From the NCBI RefSeq assembly GCF_018449635.1, contig NZ_JAAVUV010000011.1, forward strand, positions 1 through 64,000: 64,000 nucleotides of DNA, in the 5' to 3' direction. The translations under genes and the position numbers were made by a program. Each line of letters opens with the position of its first letter. The first letter of the stretch is position 1. The DNA is from Caballeronia sp. dw_276. Its GTDB lineage: Bacteria > Pseudomonadota > Gammaproteobacteria > Burkholderiales > Burkholderiaceae. The notes beneath the pieces were generated by a model that saw only the letters and a list, made by a program, of their open reading frames with translations, ran no database searches and was not told the origin of the DNA. Shown piece after piece: positions 56,310 through 64,000 of the stretch.

Positions 56310-56441
56310 ATTGTAGCCGACCGTTCCTGAAACAAGCTTTTTATTAGAAACCGGGGTCTAACTTTTCATCGCGCCGATGGGACACGGCTCAAGTTTGTGC
56401 CGGTTTGTGGTTCCGAGGCCAGTGGGGCTGGCCCGAGCACG

Positions 56442-57719
56442 TCAATCGTAGCGGCCGATGGTGAGCATTTTCATCATCGTTCGATACGCGTTGTACGCGA
56501 GCCAATTAAGCAGACGCTCACCAGCCGGACGCGCCGCATATTGCTCGAGTGTGATCGGCCGGGCGTCTTCGTAGGCCACGAGGATCGAGTCGCGCAGCTT
56601 CACGATCTCGTTCTCGTGGTTCACCAGCACCATATTCGCCTCGTTGTTCAGCACGAGGCTCAGCGCGTCGAGATTCGACGAGCCGACCGTCGCCCAGTTC
56701 GAATCCACCACGGCCACCTTCCCGTGTAACATGGTTTTCTCGTACTCGGCGATCCGCACGCCCGATTTCAGCAAGTTCCGATACAGAAAAGGCGTCGCGT
56801 AATCCAGCGCGACAAACTCCTTCCTGCCGATCACCAGCGTCACGCGCACGCCGCGCTGCGCGGCGCGAACCAGCGCGCGCCGTAGTTTGCGGCCCGGCAT
56901 GAAGTACGGGTTCGCGAGCATCACCTCTTTTTCGGCGTGCGAGATGGCCGCCAGATACGCCTTTTCAATAGCGCGCCGGTTCAGGAGGTTATCGCGGGCG
57001 ACAAACGCCACGCACGGCCGGTCAACGGCGTGAATCATGCCCCGCCGCGCCCGCAGACGCGCCCGCAGCGCGCGCCGGCTGCTTCGGGATGAATCGCCGG
57101 GCTTCGCGTTTTGGTCTTTCACGCTCGAACTGCGCGGCTTCACGCCGAGACGAATTCGCTGCCATTGAAGATCGAAGGCTTCGCGCACATCGGAAACTAT
57201 TGGCCCTTGGGTCTCCAATGCAAAGTCCCATCGCGCGAACTCGATCCGCACGCCGTTCTGCTCGTAGTCATCGACTATGTTGATGCCACCGCAAAACGCA
57301 ATCTGGCGATCGATCACCGCCAGCTTCCGATGCGTGCGCGAGAACCCGAGCTGCCCGAACAAATGCGGGTTATAAATGCGATGCTCGACGTTCGCCGCGG
57401 GCCATTCATCGAAGAGCGGGAGCTTCGCCGTGCCGATGCCATCCGTGATCACGCGCACATGCACGCCCCGCCGCCCTGCGTTCATCAACGCAGCGGAAAC
57501 GGCACGGCCGGCCGCGTCGTCGCAGAAAATGTAGGTTTCGAGCGATACCTCGTGCTTCGCGGCGTCGATGCGTCCGATCAAATCCGGGAAAAACGCATCG
57601 CCGGATTTGAGCAATTTGACCGTGTTGTTGATGGTGAAGCACAACCTTCCCGGGCGGCGCCCGCGAAACAACGCCTGCTTGAGCCGCGCAAAGCGACGAG
57701 AAGGCCCGCCGAAACCCAT
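56442..57719 (-). CDS. phospholipase D-domain protein, cardiolipin synthase-like
   Basis: A 425-residue protein with two HKD motifs: HRKLAVIDRQIAFCGGIN (about residue 150) and HGKVAVVDSNWATVGSSNLD (about residue 340), both followed by the usual GG/GSSN. A basic linker (RSSRRALRARLRARRG) separates them. It probably joins phosphatidylglycerols into cardiolipin, or acts as another PLD-type transferase (ClsB-like, with no N-terminal membrane helices). Its ATG overlaps the nudB stop by one base (TGATG), so translation is coupled. Confidence 0.88.
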   Translation of the reverse strand: MGFGGPSRRFARLKQALFRGRRPGRLCFTINNTVKLLKSGDAFFPDLIGRIDAAKHEVSLETYIFCDDAAGRAVSAALMNAGRRGVHVRVITDGIGTAKLPLFDEWPAANVEHRIYNPHLFGQLGFSRTHRKLAVIDRQIAFCGGINIVDDYEQNGVRIEFARWDFALETQGPIVSDVREAFDLQWQRIRLGVKPRSSSVKDQNAKPGDSSRSSRRALRARLRARRGMIHAVDRPCVAFVARDNLLNRRAIEKAYLAAISHAEKEVMLANPYFMPGRKLRRALVRAAQRGVRVTLVIGRKEFVALDYATPFLYRNLLKSGVRIAEYEKTMLHGKVAVVDSNWATVGSSNLDALSLVLNNEANMVLVNHENEIVKLRDSILVAYEDARPITLEQYAARPAGERLLNWLAYNAYRTMMKMLTIGRYD

Positions 57720-58216
57720 CACCGGCTGTGCTCCGCGAGGCGCTCGGGCAATTGCAGAATCGCCTCGCGGTTCGATGAAGAAAAACATTTCGCCGCCGCT
57801 TCGCGAAACGGCAGCCACAGAAACGCGGTGTGTTCGCGCGGCGCGAGCGTCACTGGAATGCCGTGCGGCACGAGCAGGCTGAACTGGTGCTCGACGTTGC
57901 GCACGACGCCTTCGGCGTATCGATGCCGCCATTCCGGATAAATGTCGTACTCAATCTGGTGATGCCAATCGATGAGCGAGCGCTCCGGCACGCCCGGGCT
58001 GCCGACCACGATGCCCGTCTCCTCCGCCACTTCGCGCGCGGCGGTGAGCGAGAAGGGTTCATCGACGTGATCTTTGGAGCCGGTCACCGATTGCCAAAAC
58101 CCCGGCCGATCGGCGCGCTCGATGACGAGCACGTCCATTTCGGGCGTGTGGATTACAACGAGAACGGATTCAGGGATTTTCGGCGGATTGAGCATTTTTG
58201 GAGACGGTGCGGCCAT
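57719..58216 (-). CDS. nudB: dihydroneopterin triphosphate diphosphatase (NudB-like Nudix)
   Basis: A 165-residue Nudix hydrolase close to E. coli NudB: PESVLVVIHTPEMDVLVIERADRPGFWQSVTGSKDHVDEPFSLTAAREVAEETGI. The core REVAEET is intact; the G-x5-E half is altered (GSKDHVDE), as in E. coli NudB. It also has HQIEYDIYPEWRHRYAEGVVRNVEHQFSLLVPH. NudB converts dihydroneopterin triphosphate in folate synthesis. The start may instead be the ATG seven codons further in. It follows aspS with a terminator between. Confidence 0.9.
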   Translation of the reverse strand: MAAPSPKMLNPPKIPESVLVVIHTPEMDVLVIERADRPGFWQSVTGSKDHVDEPFSLTAAREVAEETGIVVGSPGVPERSLIDWHHQIEYDIYPEWRHRYAEGVVRNVEHQFSLLVPHGIPVTLAPREHTAFLWLPFREAAAKCFSSSNREAILQLPERLAEHSR

Positions 58217-58247
58217 TCATGGAAGCTGGCCGACGAATGTAACCCAA

Positions 58248-58282
58248 AAAACGAAAAAGGCGCATCAAGCGCCTTTTTCGTT
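58248..58282 (-). terminator. terminator after aspS
   Basis: AAAAAGGCGC-ATCAA-GCGCCTTTTT with further complementary flanks (ACG/CGT); on the minus strand the stem ends in a T-rich run 20 bases past the aspS stop. Confidence 0.85.
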
Positions 58283-58301
58283 TCGGATGTTGCAGCCGAA
58301 C

Positions 58302-60104
58302 TTACTGCACCTTCGGCTCCGGCTGACGCAAACGAATGTGCAATTCCTTCAACTGACGTTCGTCCACTTCGCTCGGCGCTTGCGTGAGCAAGTCAGTCGC
58401 GCGCTGCGTCTTCGGGAACGCGATCACATCACGGATCGAATCCGCACCCGCCATCATGGTGACAATCCGATCCAGACCAAACGCAATACCACCATGCGGC
58501 GGCGCGCCGTACTGCAGTGCGTCGAGCAGGAAGCCGAACTTGATCCGCGCTTCTTCAGCGTTGATCTTCAGCGCGCGGAACACCTTGCTCTGCACTTCTT
58601 CCTGATAGATCCGCACCGACCCGCCGCCGATTTCCCAGCCGTTCAGCACCATGTCGTACGCCTTCGCGAGGCATCGGCCCGGATCGGTTTCCAGATATTC
58701 CAGATGCTCGTCCTTCGGGCTCGTGAACGGGTGATGCGCGGCCACGTAGCGGTTGTCTTCTTCATCGAATTCGAACATCGGGAAGTCGATAACCCACAAC
58801 GGCTTCCAGCCCGATTCGAACAGCCCGTTCGCGCGGCCGAATTCCGAATGGCCGATCTTCAGGCGCAGCGCGCCCAAGCTGTCGTTCACCACTTTCGAAC
58901 GATCCGCCGCGAAGAAAATGATGTCGCCGTTCTGCGCGCCGGTCCGCTCGATGATCGCGGTGATCGATGCGTCGTGCAGGTTCTTCACAATCGGGCTTTG
59001 CAAGCCGTCGCGGCCCTTCGCGATGTCATTCACCTTGATCCAGGCCAAGCCCTTCGCGCCGTAGATCCGCACGAATTCCGTGTAGCCGTCGATCTCGCTA
59101 CGCGTCATCTCGCCGCCACGCGGCACGCGGATCGCCGCCACGCGGCCATCCTTGGAGTTGGCCGGCGTACTGAAGACCTTGAAATCGACGTCGCGAACGG
59201 CATCGGTCAGATCCGTGAATTCCAGCTTCACGCGCAGGTCCGGCTTGTCCGAACCAAAGCGGCGCATGGCTTCCGAATACAGCATGACCGGGAATTTCTC
59301 GTCGAGCGAAACGTCGATGGTCTTCTTGAACACATGACGGATCATCGCTTCGAACAGATCGCGAATTTCCTGCTCGCTCAAGAACGACGTTTCACAGTCG
59401 ATCTGCGTGAATTCCGGCTGACGATCGGCGCGCAGGTCTTCGTCGCGGAAACACTTCACGATCTGGTAGTAACGATCGAAGTTCGCGACCATCAGCAACT
59501 GCTTGAACAATTGCGGCGACTGCGGCAACGCGAAGAACTGACCCGGGTTCGTACGCGACGGCACCAGGTAATCGCGCGCGCCTTCCGGCGTGCTCTTGGT
59601 CAGCATCGGCGTTTCGATGTCGATGAAACCCTGCTCGTCCAGATACTTGCGCACTTCAATTGCCACGCGATACCGCAAGCGCAAGTTCTGCTGCATTTGC
59701 GGACGGCGAAGGTCGAGCACGCGATGCGTGAGGCGCGTGGTTTCGGACAGGTTGTCGTCGTCGAGCTGGAACGGCGGCGTGACCGACGGGTTCAGCACAT
59801 TCAACTCGTGGCACAGCACTTCAATCTTGCCGCTCGTCAGCCCGGCGTTCGCCGTACCTTCGGGACGAGCGCGCACAACACCCTTAACCTGCACGCAAAA
59901 CTCGCCGCGCACGCCTTCGGCAACCTTGAACATGTCCGCGCGATCCGGATCGCACACAACTTGAACGAGGCCCTCACGATCGCGCAGATCGATAAAAATG
60001 ACGCCGCCGTGGTCGCGCCGGCGATGTACCCAGCCGCACAGCGAAACGCTTTGGCCCAGAAGGGCTTCGGTCACCAGACCGCAGTATTCAGATCTCATCG
60101 ACAT
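58302..60104 (-). CDS. aspS: aspartyl-tRNA synthetase
   Basis: A 600-residue class IIb synthetase. It has the N-terminal OB-fold anticodon domain ([27 protein letters not shown]), motif 2 region [27 protein letters not shown], the bacterial GAD insertion (about 310-420) and motif 3 [15 protein letters not shown]. Start is MSMRSEYC at 60104; MRSEYC two codons later is also possible. Bacteria of this group often have a non-discriminating AspRS; that cannot be judged here. Confidence 0.96.
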   Translation of the reverse strand: MSMRSEYCGLVTEALLGQSVSLCGWVHRRRDHGGVIFIDLRDREGLVQVVCDPDRADMFKVAEGVRGEFCVQVKGVVRARPEGTANAGLTSGKIEVLCHELNVLNPSVTPPFQLDDDNLSETTRLTHRVLDLRRPQMQQNLRLRYRVAIEVRKYLDEQGFIDIETPMLTKSTPEGARDYLVPSRTNPGQFFALPQSPQLFKQLLMVANFDRYYQIVKCFRDEDLRADRQPEFTQIDCETSFLSEQEIRDLFEAMIRHVFKKTIDVSLDEKFPVMLYSEAMRRFGSDKPDLRVKLEFTDLTDAVRDVDFKVFSTPANSKDGRVAAIRVPRGGEMTRSEIDGYTEFVRIYGAKGLAWIKVNDIAKGRDGLQSPIVKNLHDASITAIIERTGAQNGDIIFFAADRSKVVNDSLGALRLKIGHSEFGRANGLFESGWKPLWVIDFPMFEFDEEDNRYVAAHHPFTSPKDEHLEYLETDPGRCLAKAYDMVLNGWEIGGGSVRIYQEEVQSKVFRALKINAEEARIKFGFLLDALQYGAPPHGGIAFGLDRIVTMMAGADSIRDVIAFPKTQRATDLLTQAPSEVDERQLKELHIRLRQPEPKVQ

Positions 60105-60181
60105 GATGTTGTGTCTTTCGTTATTCATTGATCAACGGCACGCACGAACACGCTGGAAACGATGTTCGCGGCACGCCGGCA

Positions 60182-60838
60182 TTACAGCGGCGGGTCGACG
60201 GGACGGCGCGGCGCGGCCTGCGCTTGCGGCATGGACGGCGCGACTACTCCCATTGACACGATGTACTTCAACGCAGCGTCGACGGACATGTCGAGCTCGA
60301 TGACTTCGCTTTTCGGCACCATCAGGAAAAAGCCCGAGGTGGGATTCGGCGTGGTCGGCACGTAGACGCTCACATGATCTTCGGTCAGGTGATTGACTAC
60401 GTCGCCGCCAGGAACACCCGTCAGGAAACCGATGGTGTACGAACCCGAATGAGGATAACGGATCAGCAGTGCCTTGCGGAACGCGTTGCCGCTGCTCGAA
60501 AGCAACGTGTCCGACACTTGTTTCACGCTGGTATACAGCGGTCCGACCACGGGAATGTGACGCACGATCACATTCCACCACTCGACCAGTTTCTGGCCGA
60601 TGAAGTTCTGCGTGAGCAAGCCCACGACAAAAATGAACGCGAGCGTCAGCACGGCGCCGAGACCCGGCAAATGAAAACCGAACACGCGCTCAGGCTGCCA
60701 CGATTCCGGCAGGAGCAGCAGCGTCTGGTCCATGGTTCCGATCACGAGCCCGATCACCCACAAGGTGATGGCGAGCGGCACCAGCACCAGCAAGCCGGTT
60801 GCGAACACGGATTTCAACGTAGTCTTTTTGGTCGTCAT
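60182..60838 (-). CDS. DUF502 domain-containing membrane protein
   Basis: A 218-residue protein. Two hydrophobic helices (about 13-33 and 55-77) bound a short loop, and a soluble C-terminal region follows (GFLTGVPGGDVVNHLTEDHVSVYVPTTPNPTSGFFLMVPKSEVIELDMSVDAALKYIVSMGVV). This is the DUF502 pattern; function is unknown. It lies between FmdB-type and aspS genes, an order common in Burkholderia. Confidence 0.9.
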   Translation of the reverse strand: MTTKKTTLKSVFATGLLVLVPLAITLWVIGLVIGTMDQTLLLLPESWQPERVFGFHLPGLGAVLTLAFIFVVGLLTQNFIGQKLVEWWNVIVRHIPVVGPLYTSVKQVSDTLLSSSGNAFRKALLIRYPHSGSYTIGFLTGVPGGDVVNHLTEDHVSVYVPTTPNPTSGFFLMVPKSEVIELDMSVDAALKYIVSMGVVAPSMPQAQAAPRRPVDPPL

Positions 60839-61037
60839 TTACACAGCCGGAAGGCCGCACCGCAGGATTTCACGGTTTGGCTGGTTCGCCGCCCGAGGTG
60901 CATCTTGAGTTTCGGGCGGACATCTGCGTGCGTGCGATCGGACAGATCGAGCGGTTGAGCGCGGTGAAATTGCTCGCGCGGGTCGGGCTTCGTTTCCGTT
61001 TCAGACTTCGCGCTTCGTTTCGAGACTTCGGCGAGCG

Positions 61038-61430
61038 TCAATTAGATGCCGGAGCAGCCGGTTTCGATGCCGCCGGCGTGGACGACGTGCTGCTCTTAGA
61101 GCTATCCGATGACGCCGGTGCGCTCGCTGTCGACGATTCGCTTTTTGAGGCGTCCTTGCCCGAACTGCCCGAATCCGATGCGCCTTCGCTCTTCGTTTCG
61201 GCCTTCGCGCCATCGTCCTTCTTCGCCGCCGCGGGCGCGCCGTTGTTACCGCCACGGAAATCCGTCACGTACCAGCCCGAGCCCTTCAGTTGAAAGCCTG
61301 CTGCAGTGACTTGCTTGACGAACGTGTCCTTTCCGCATTGCGGACAGGTGGTGAGCGGCGCATCGCTCATTTTCTGGAGCGCGTCTTTTTGAAAGCCGCA
61401 TGACTCGCAGCGGTACGCGTAGATCGGCAT
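61038..61430 (-). CDS. FmdB-type zinc ribbon protein
   Basis: A 130-residue protein. The first 60 residues form a FmdB zinc ribbon with CxxC pairs Cys8-Cys11 and Cys29-Cys32 (MPIYAYRCESCGFQKD). The remaining half is an unusual Ser/Ala/Lys/Asp-rich low-complexity tail (about 70-130), likely disordered. FmdB-like proteins were named from amide/formamidase operons, but the role here is unknown. It lies upstream of DUF502 and aspS on the same strand. Confidence 0.9.
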   Translation of the reverse strand: MPIYAYRCESCGFQKDALQKMSDAPLTTCPQCGKDTFVKQVTAAGFQLKGSGWYVTDFRGGNNGAPAAAKKDDGAKAETKSEGASDSGSSGKDASKSESSTASAPASSDSSKSSTSSTPAASKPAAPASN

Positions 61431-61668
61431 GGCACTCTTCCTACGGATTAACGTTTCGGCGCTTGCAAAGCCTTGAATTATAGCCGCAAACCATCAGCGC
61501 CCCCCTAAATTCGGCCGGGCGCTGGCAGGTTTGCGACCCGTTGCAACAGGTTGATGCGTGTTTTCTATCGCTGAAACGTAACGCGCACGCCTGTGGAACA
61601 TTTCTCCCGCGCATCAAATATCGGCATCTTATTTTGTGGCGGTACCGGCTGTTTTAAAGACAGGCGCC

Positions 61669-62301
61669 TTAAACTTTTGATCGGCGTCGCCAAGTCAGCC
61701 AGCGCTCGCGCCCGGCGAATACGCTGATGGAGCCGGTCACGTCGTGCTCTTCGACCAGCTCGAAATGCGGTGTGAGCAATGCATCGAGCGCATCCCTTTC
61801 GATACCGAACGGTGGCCCGTTGGGTATCGCGCCAAGGAAATAGAAGCCGGCGAGCAACGCGCCCGGACGCAGGAGCGCCGCCATGCGCGTGGCGTAATCG
61901 GGCCATCGTTCACGCGGCAAAGCGCAAAGGAATGCGCGCTCGTAGATCCAGTCGGGCTCAAAAGGCGGCTCGTACGAAAAGAAATCGGCCTGCTCGACGA
62001 GCTTTGCATGCTCGCCCAACTGCAGCCGAGCCGCGCTTACGGCGCTTGGAGAAAAGTCGATGGCCTTGACCTGCCATTTTTCCTGAGCCAGCCAAAGCGC
62101 TTCATACGCGCTGCCGCAGCCGGGAATCAGCACGTTTTTCAACGCCTCGCGATGCTCAAGCGCAAACGCCAAAAACGCCTCGGGCACGCCGGCCTGATCC
62201 CACGGCATGAAGCGCCGGTCAAAACGTTCGTCCCAGAACTCGGGCGAATTGGCGTCGCGCGTAGCGAACGTCGGGACAGCGGGAGTGGGCTTATCGGCCA
62301 T
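61669..62301 (-). CDS. TPMT-family SAM-dependent methyltransferase
   Basis: A 210-residue class I methyltransferase of the thiopurine-methyltransferase type. It has FWDERFDRRFMPWDQAGVPEAF, the SAM motif NVLIPGCGSAYEALWLA (about 56-72), VKAIDFSPSAVSAAR and ERAFLCALPRERWPDYATRMAALLRPGALLAGFYF. Substrates of bacterial members include thiol, selenium and tellurium compounds, but this cannot be fixed here. It follows ubiB after three bases. Confidence 0.86.
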   Translation of the reverse strand: MADKPTPAVPTFATRDANSPEFWDERFDRRFMPWDQAGVPEAFLAFALEHREALKNVLIPGCGSAYEALWLAQEKWQVKAIDFSPSAVSAARLQLGEHAKLVEQADFFSYEPPFEPDWIYERAFLCALPRERWPDYATRMAALLRPGALLAGFYFLGAIPNGPPFGIERDALDALLTPHFELVEEHDVTGSISVFAGRERWLTWRRRSKV

Positions 62302-62304
62302 GGT

Positions 62305-63882
62305 CTAGCCTCCGTATGCGAACGCCTGCCAAAATTCCGCGAGCACAGCGCCCGCGCCAACGGCTAGCCCAAAGATCAGCAACGCCTGTAGCAATCGGTT
62401 GGTCCGTTTCTGCTCGAGCAGGATCATGCGCATCATTTCGTCGTTGCCGCCACGCGACGAGTCGTGTTGGTTTGCCAGCACCTGATGGATCAGGCGCGGC
62501 AACTGGGGCATGGTCTTGCTCCATTGCGGGGCTTCGAGCTTGAGCCTCTCATACCAGCCGCGCCAGCCGACTTGCTCGTTCATCCACCGTTCGAGATACG
62601 GCTTGGCGGTCTTCCACAAGTCGAGATCCGGATCGAGCGAACGCCCCAGACCTTCCACGTTCAGCATGGTTTTTTGCAACAAAACAAGCTGGGGCTGAAT
62701 TTCGACGTTGAAGCGGCGCGAGGTCGAAAAGAGCCGCATCAGCACCTGACCCAGCGAGATATCTTTCAACGCGCGATCGAAATACGGTTCGCACACGGCT
62801 CGAATCGCGCTTTCCAGTTCCTCGACGCGCGTAGTCGGCGGCACCCAGCCCGACTCCAGATGCAGCGTGGCGACACGGTGATAGTCACGCTTGAAGAACG
62901 CCAGGAAGTTCTGCGCGAGATAGTTTTTATCGAAGTCAGAAAGCGCGCCTACGATCCCGAAGTCCAGCGCGATATACCGCCCGAACGTGTCCTCCGCCAG
63001 ACTCACCTGAATGTTCCCGGGATGCATGTCGGCGTGAAAAAAACCGTCGCGGAAAACTTGCGTGAAGAAGATCTCGACACCTTCCTGCGCCAGCTTCGGG
63101 ATATCGACGCCAGCCGCCCGCAACACTTCCACCTGACTGATCGGCACGCCGACCATGCGCTCCATCACGAGCACGGCGGGCGCCGAGTAGTCCCAGTACA
63201 TCTCCGGCACCATCAGCAAATCGAGGCCGGCAAAATTGCGCCGTAACTGGCTGCCGTTTGCAGCTTCGCGCATCAGGTCGAGTTCGTCGTGGAGATATTT
63301 GTCGAACTCGGCGACAACTTCTCGCGGTTTCAGACGTTTGCCATCGGCCCACAACCGCTCGGTCCAGTAAGCAATATCGCGCAGCAGCGCCAGATCGGAG
63401 TCGATCACTGGCAGCATGTTCGGCCGCAACACTTTCACCGCAACCGGTTTGCCCGCGTGCGCGCCCGTCTTGATCTTCGCGAAGTGCACCTGCGCAATGG
63501 ACGCGCTCGCCACCGGCACGCGCTCGAAATCATCGAACAACACGTCGATAGACGAACCCAGCGACTTTTCGACTATCGCGATAGCCACGTCCGAATCGAA
63601 CGGCGGTACCTGGTCTTGCAGCTTGGCGAGTTCATTCGCGATATCGACCGGCAGCAAATCGCGACGCGTGGACAGCACTTGCCCGAACTTCACAAAAATC
63701 GGACCGAGGCTCTCGAGCGCCAAACGCAGCCGTACGCCACGCGCGACCTCGAACTTGCGGCCGAACGTGGTCACGCGCATCAGCATGCGAACGCGCCGGT
63801 CCTGAATGCCGCTCAGCACCAGTTCATCCAGGCCGAATCGCACTACGGTGAAAAAGATCTTGAGGAAACGCAGAAAACGCAT
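62305..63882 (-). CDS. ubiB: ubiquinone biosynthesis regulatory kinase-like ATPase UbiB
   Basis: A 525-residue protein-kinase-like ATPase. The KxGQ motif (KFGQ, Lys65-Gln68) replaces a typical P-loop. [19 protein letters not shown] and LDFGIVG provide the catalytic and Mg-binding residues. One or two C-terminal helices (about 495-520, [21 protein letters not shown]) anchor it in the inner membrane. It is needed for ubiquinone assembly. It lies 11 bases after a partial gene that is probably ubiJ. Confidence 0.95.
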   Translation of the reverse strand: MRFLRFLKIFFTVVRFGLDELVLSGIQDRRVRMLMRVTTFGRKFEVARGVRLRLALESLGPIFVKFGQVLSTRRDLLPVDIANELAKLQDQVPPFDSDVAIAIVEKSLGSSIDVLFDDFERVPVASASIAQVHFAKIKTGAHAGKPVAVKVLRPNMLPVIDSDLALLRDIAYWTERLWADGKRLKPREVVAEFDKYLHDELDLMREAANGSQLRRNFAGLDLLMVPEMYWDYSAPAVLVMERMVGVPISQVEVLRAAGVDIPKLAQEGVEIFFTQVFRDGFFHADMHPGNIQVSLAEDTFGRYIALDFGIVGALSDFDKNYLAQNFLAFFKRDYHRVATLHLESGWVPPTTRVEELESAIRAVCEPYFDRALKDISLGQVLMRLFSTSRRFNVEIQPQLVLLQKTMLNVEGLGRSLDPDLDLWKTAKPYLERWMNEQVGWRGWYERLKLEAPQWSKTMPQLPRLIHQVLANQHDSSRGGNDEMMRMILLEQKRTNRLLQALLIFGLAVGAGAVLAEFWQAFAYGG

Positions 63883-63893
63883 GGTTCAGCCCA

Positions 63894-64000
63894 TTACTTG
63901 CTCGTGCCGCGCGCTGGCGCGGCGCCGGGCGCTGACGCGCCACGGGCTTCGGCTTTTTGTTCGAGTCGCTCGATGCGTTTTTCGACGCGCGCGAGCGCGT
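63894..64000 (-). CDS. ubiJ: probable ubiquinone biosynthesis accessory factor UbiJ, C-terminal end (partial)
   Basis: Only the last 35 codons are visible: a charged coiled-coil-like stretch (ALARVEKRIERLEQK) followed by an Ala/Gly/Pro tail and TAA. UbiJ (SCP2-like) proteins end in such a coiled coil and precede ubiB in proteobacteria, so the position and shape fit. The name rests on context; the sequence alone is too short to prove it. Confidence 0.5.
   Translation of the reverse strand, partial: ALARVEKRIERLEQKAEARGASAPGAAPARGTSK

Noticed and set aside
58074-60131. Long plus-strand open frame (685 codons) opposite aspS
   Set aside because: Arg/His/Gln-rich translation with no domain, fully antisense to a clear aspartyl-tRNA synthetase.

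Overview
The window is a GC-rich bacterial chromosome segment whose gene content and order point to a Burkholderiaceae betaproteobacterium of the Burkholderia / Paraburkholderia / Caballeronia group. Pointers are the runs dusB-fis-purH-ruvC-ruvA-ruvB, tyrS-dtd, rplM-rpsI, ubiB-fmdB-DUF502-aspS-nudB, a three-gene pntAA-pntAB-pntB transhydrogenase, and a PqiA split into two proteins. The genus assignment is inference from gene order and protein style; no 16S gene is present. Most of the window is ordinary core chromosome, densely coded, with no insertion sequences, prophage, CRISPR array, rRNA or tRNA genes seen.

Layout. 1-8.4 kb: partial YceI and cytochrome b561, the pqi lipid-transport operon, a GST, and a secreted esterase with a TetR-type regulator in an AT-rich pocket. 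8.4-13.3 kb: mnmA-nudJ and the pnt operon. 13.3-13.9 kb: a small lower-GC toxin-antitoxin pair. 14-24 kb: rlmL, pepP-ubiH, dusB-fis, purH, ruvCAB. 23.7-30.3 kb: tyrS-dtd-phosphatase, anmK, erpA, rplM-rpsI, a candidate sRNA, OsmC-like protein. 30.3-34.3 kb: RNase P RNA, DUF3025, pyrC, class II amidotransferase, YegP-like protein. 34.4-41.8 kb: a nitrogen cluster with the glutamate/aspartate ABC importer gltIJKL, glutamate dehydrogenase, a LysR regulator and a nitrate transporter whose upstream DNA carries a sigma-54 promoter and an NtrC-like site. 41.9-49.2 kb: ATM1-type ABC exporter, YciA thioesterase, a large PAS/LOV-like-GGDEF-EAL protein, a nitrate-reductase-associated protein and FdhD. 49.2-56.3 kb: a TetR-led fatty-acid beta-oxidation operon. 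56.4-64 kb: phospholipase D/cardiolipin synthase, nudB, aspS, DUF502, FmdB, a TPMT-like methyltransferase, ubiB and the end of a probable ubiJ.

The most interesting non-textbook signals are regulatory. (1) A compact minus-strand sRNA candidate near 29.5 kb has its own promoter, a terminator and a CCUCCU anti-Shine-Dalgarno hairpin loop. (2) The nitrate transporter has a sigma-54/NtrC control region. (3) A matched set of three operators surrounds the esterase/TetR pair. (4) An 18-bp perfect inverted repeat with a second, pseudoknot-compatible pairing lies between tyrS and anmK. (5) A GGDEF-EAL protein carries a LOV-like PAS domain that keeps the photoactive cysteine but lacks the usual flavin-contacting glutamine. 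No wholly new multi-gene system could be established.
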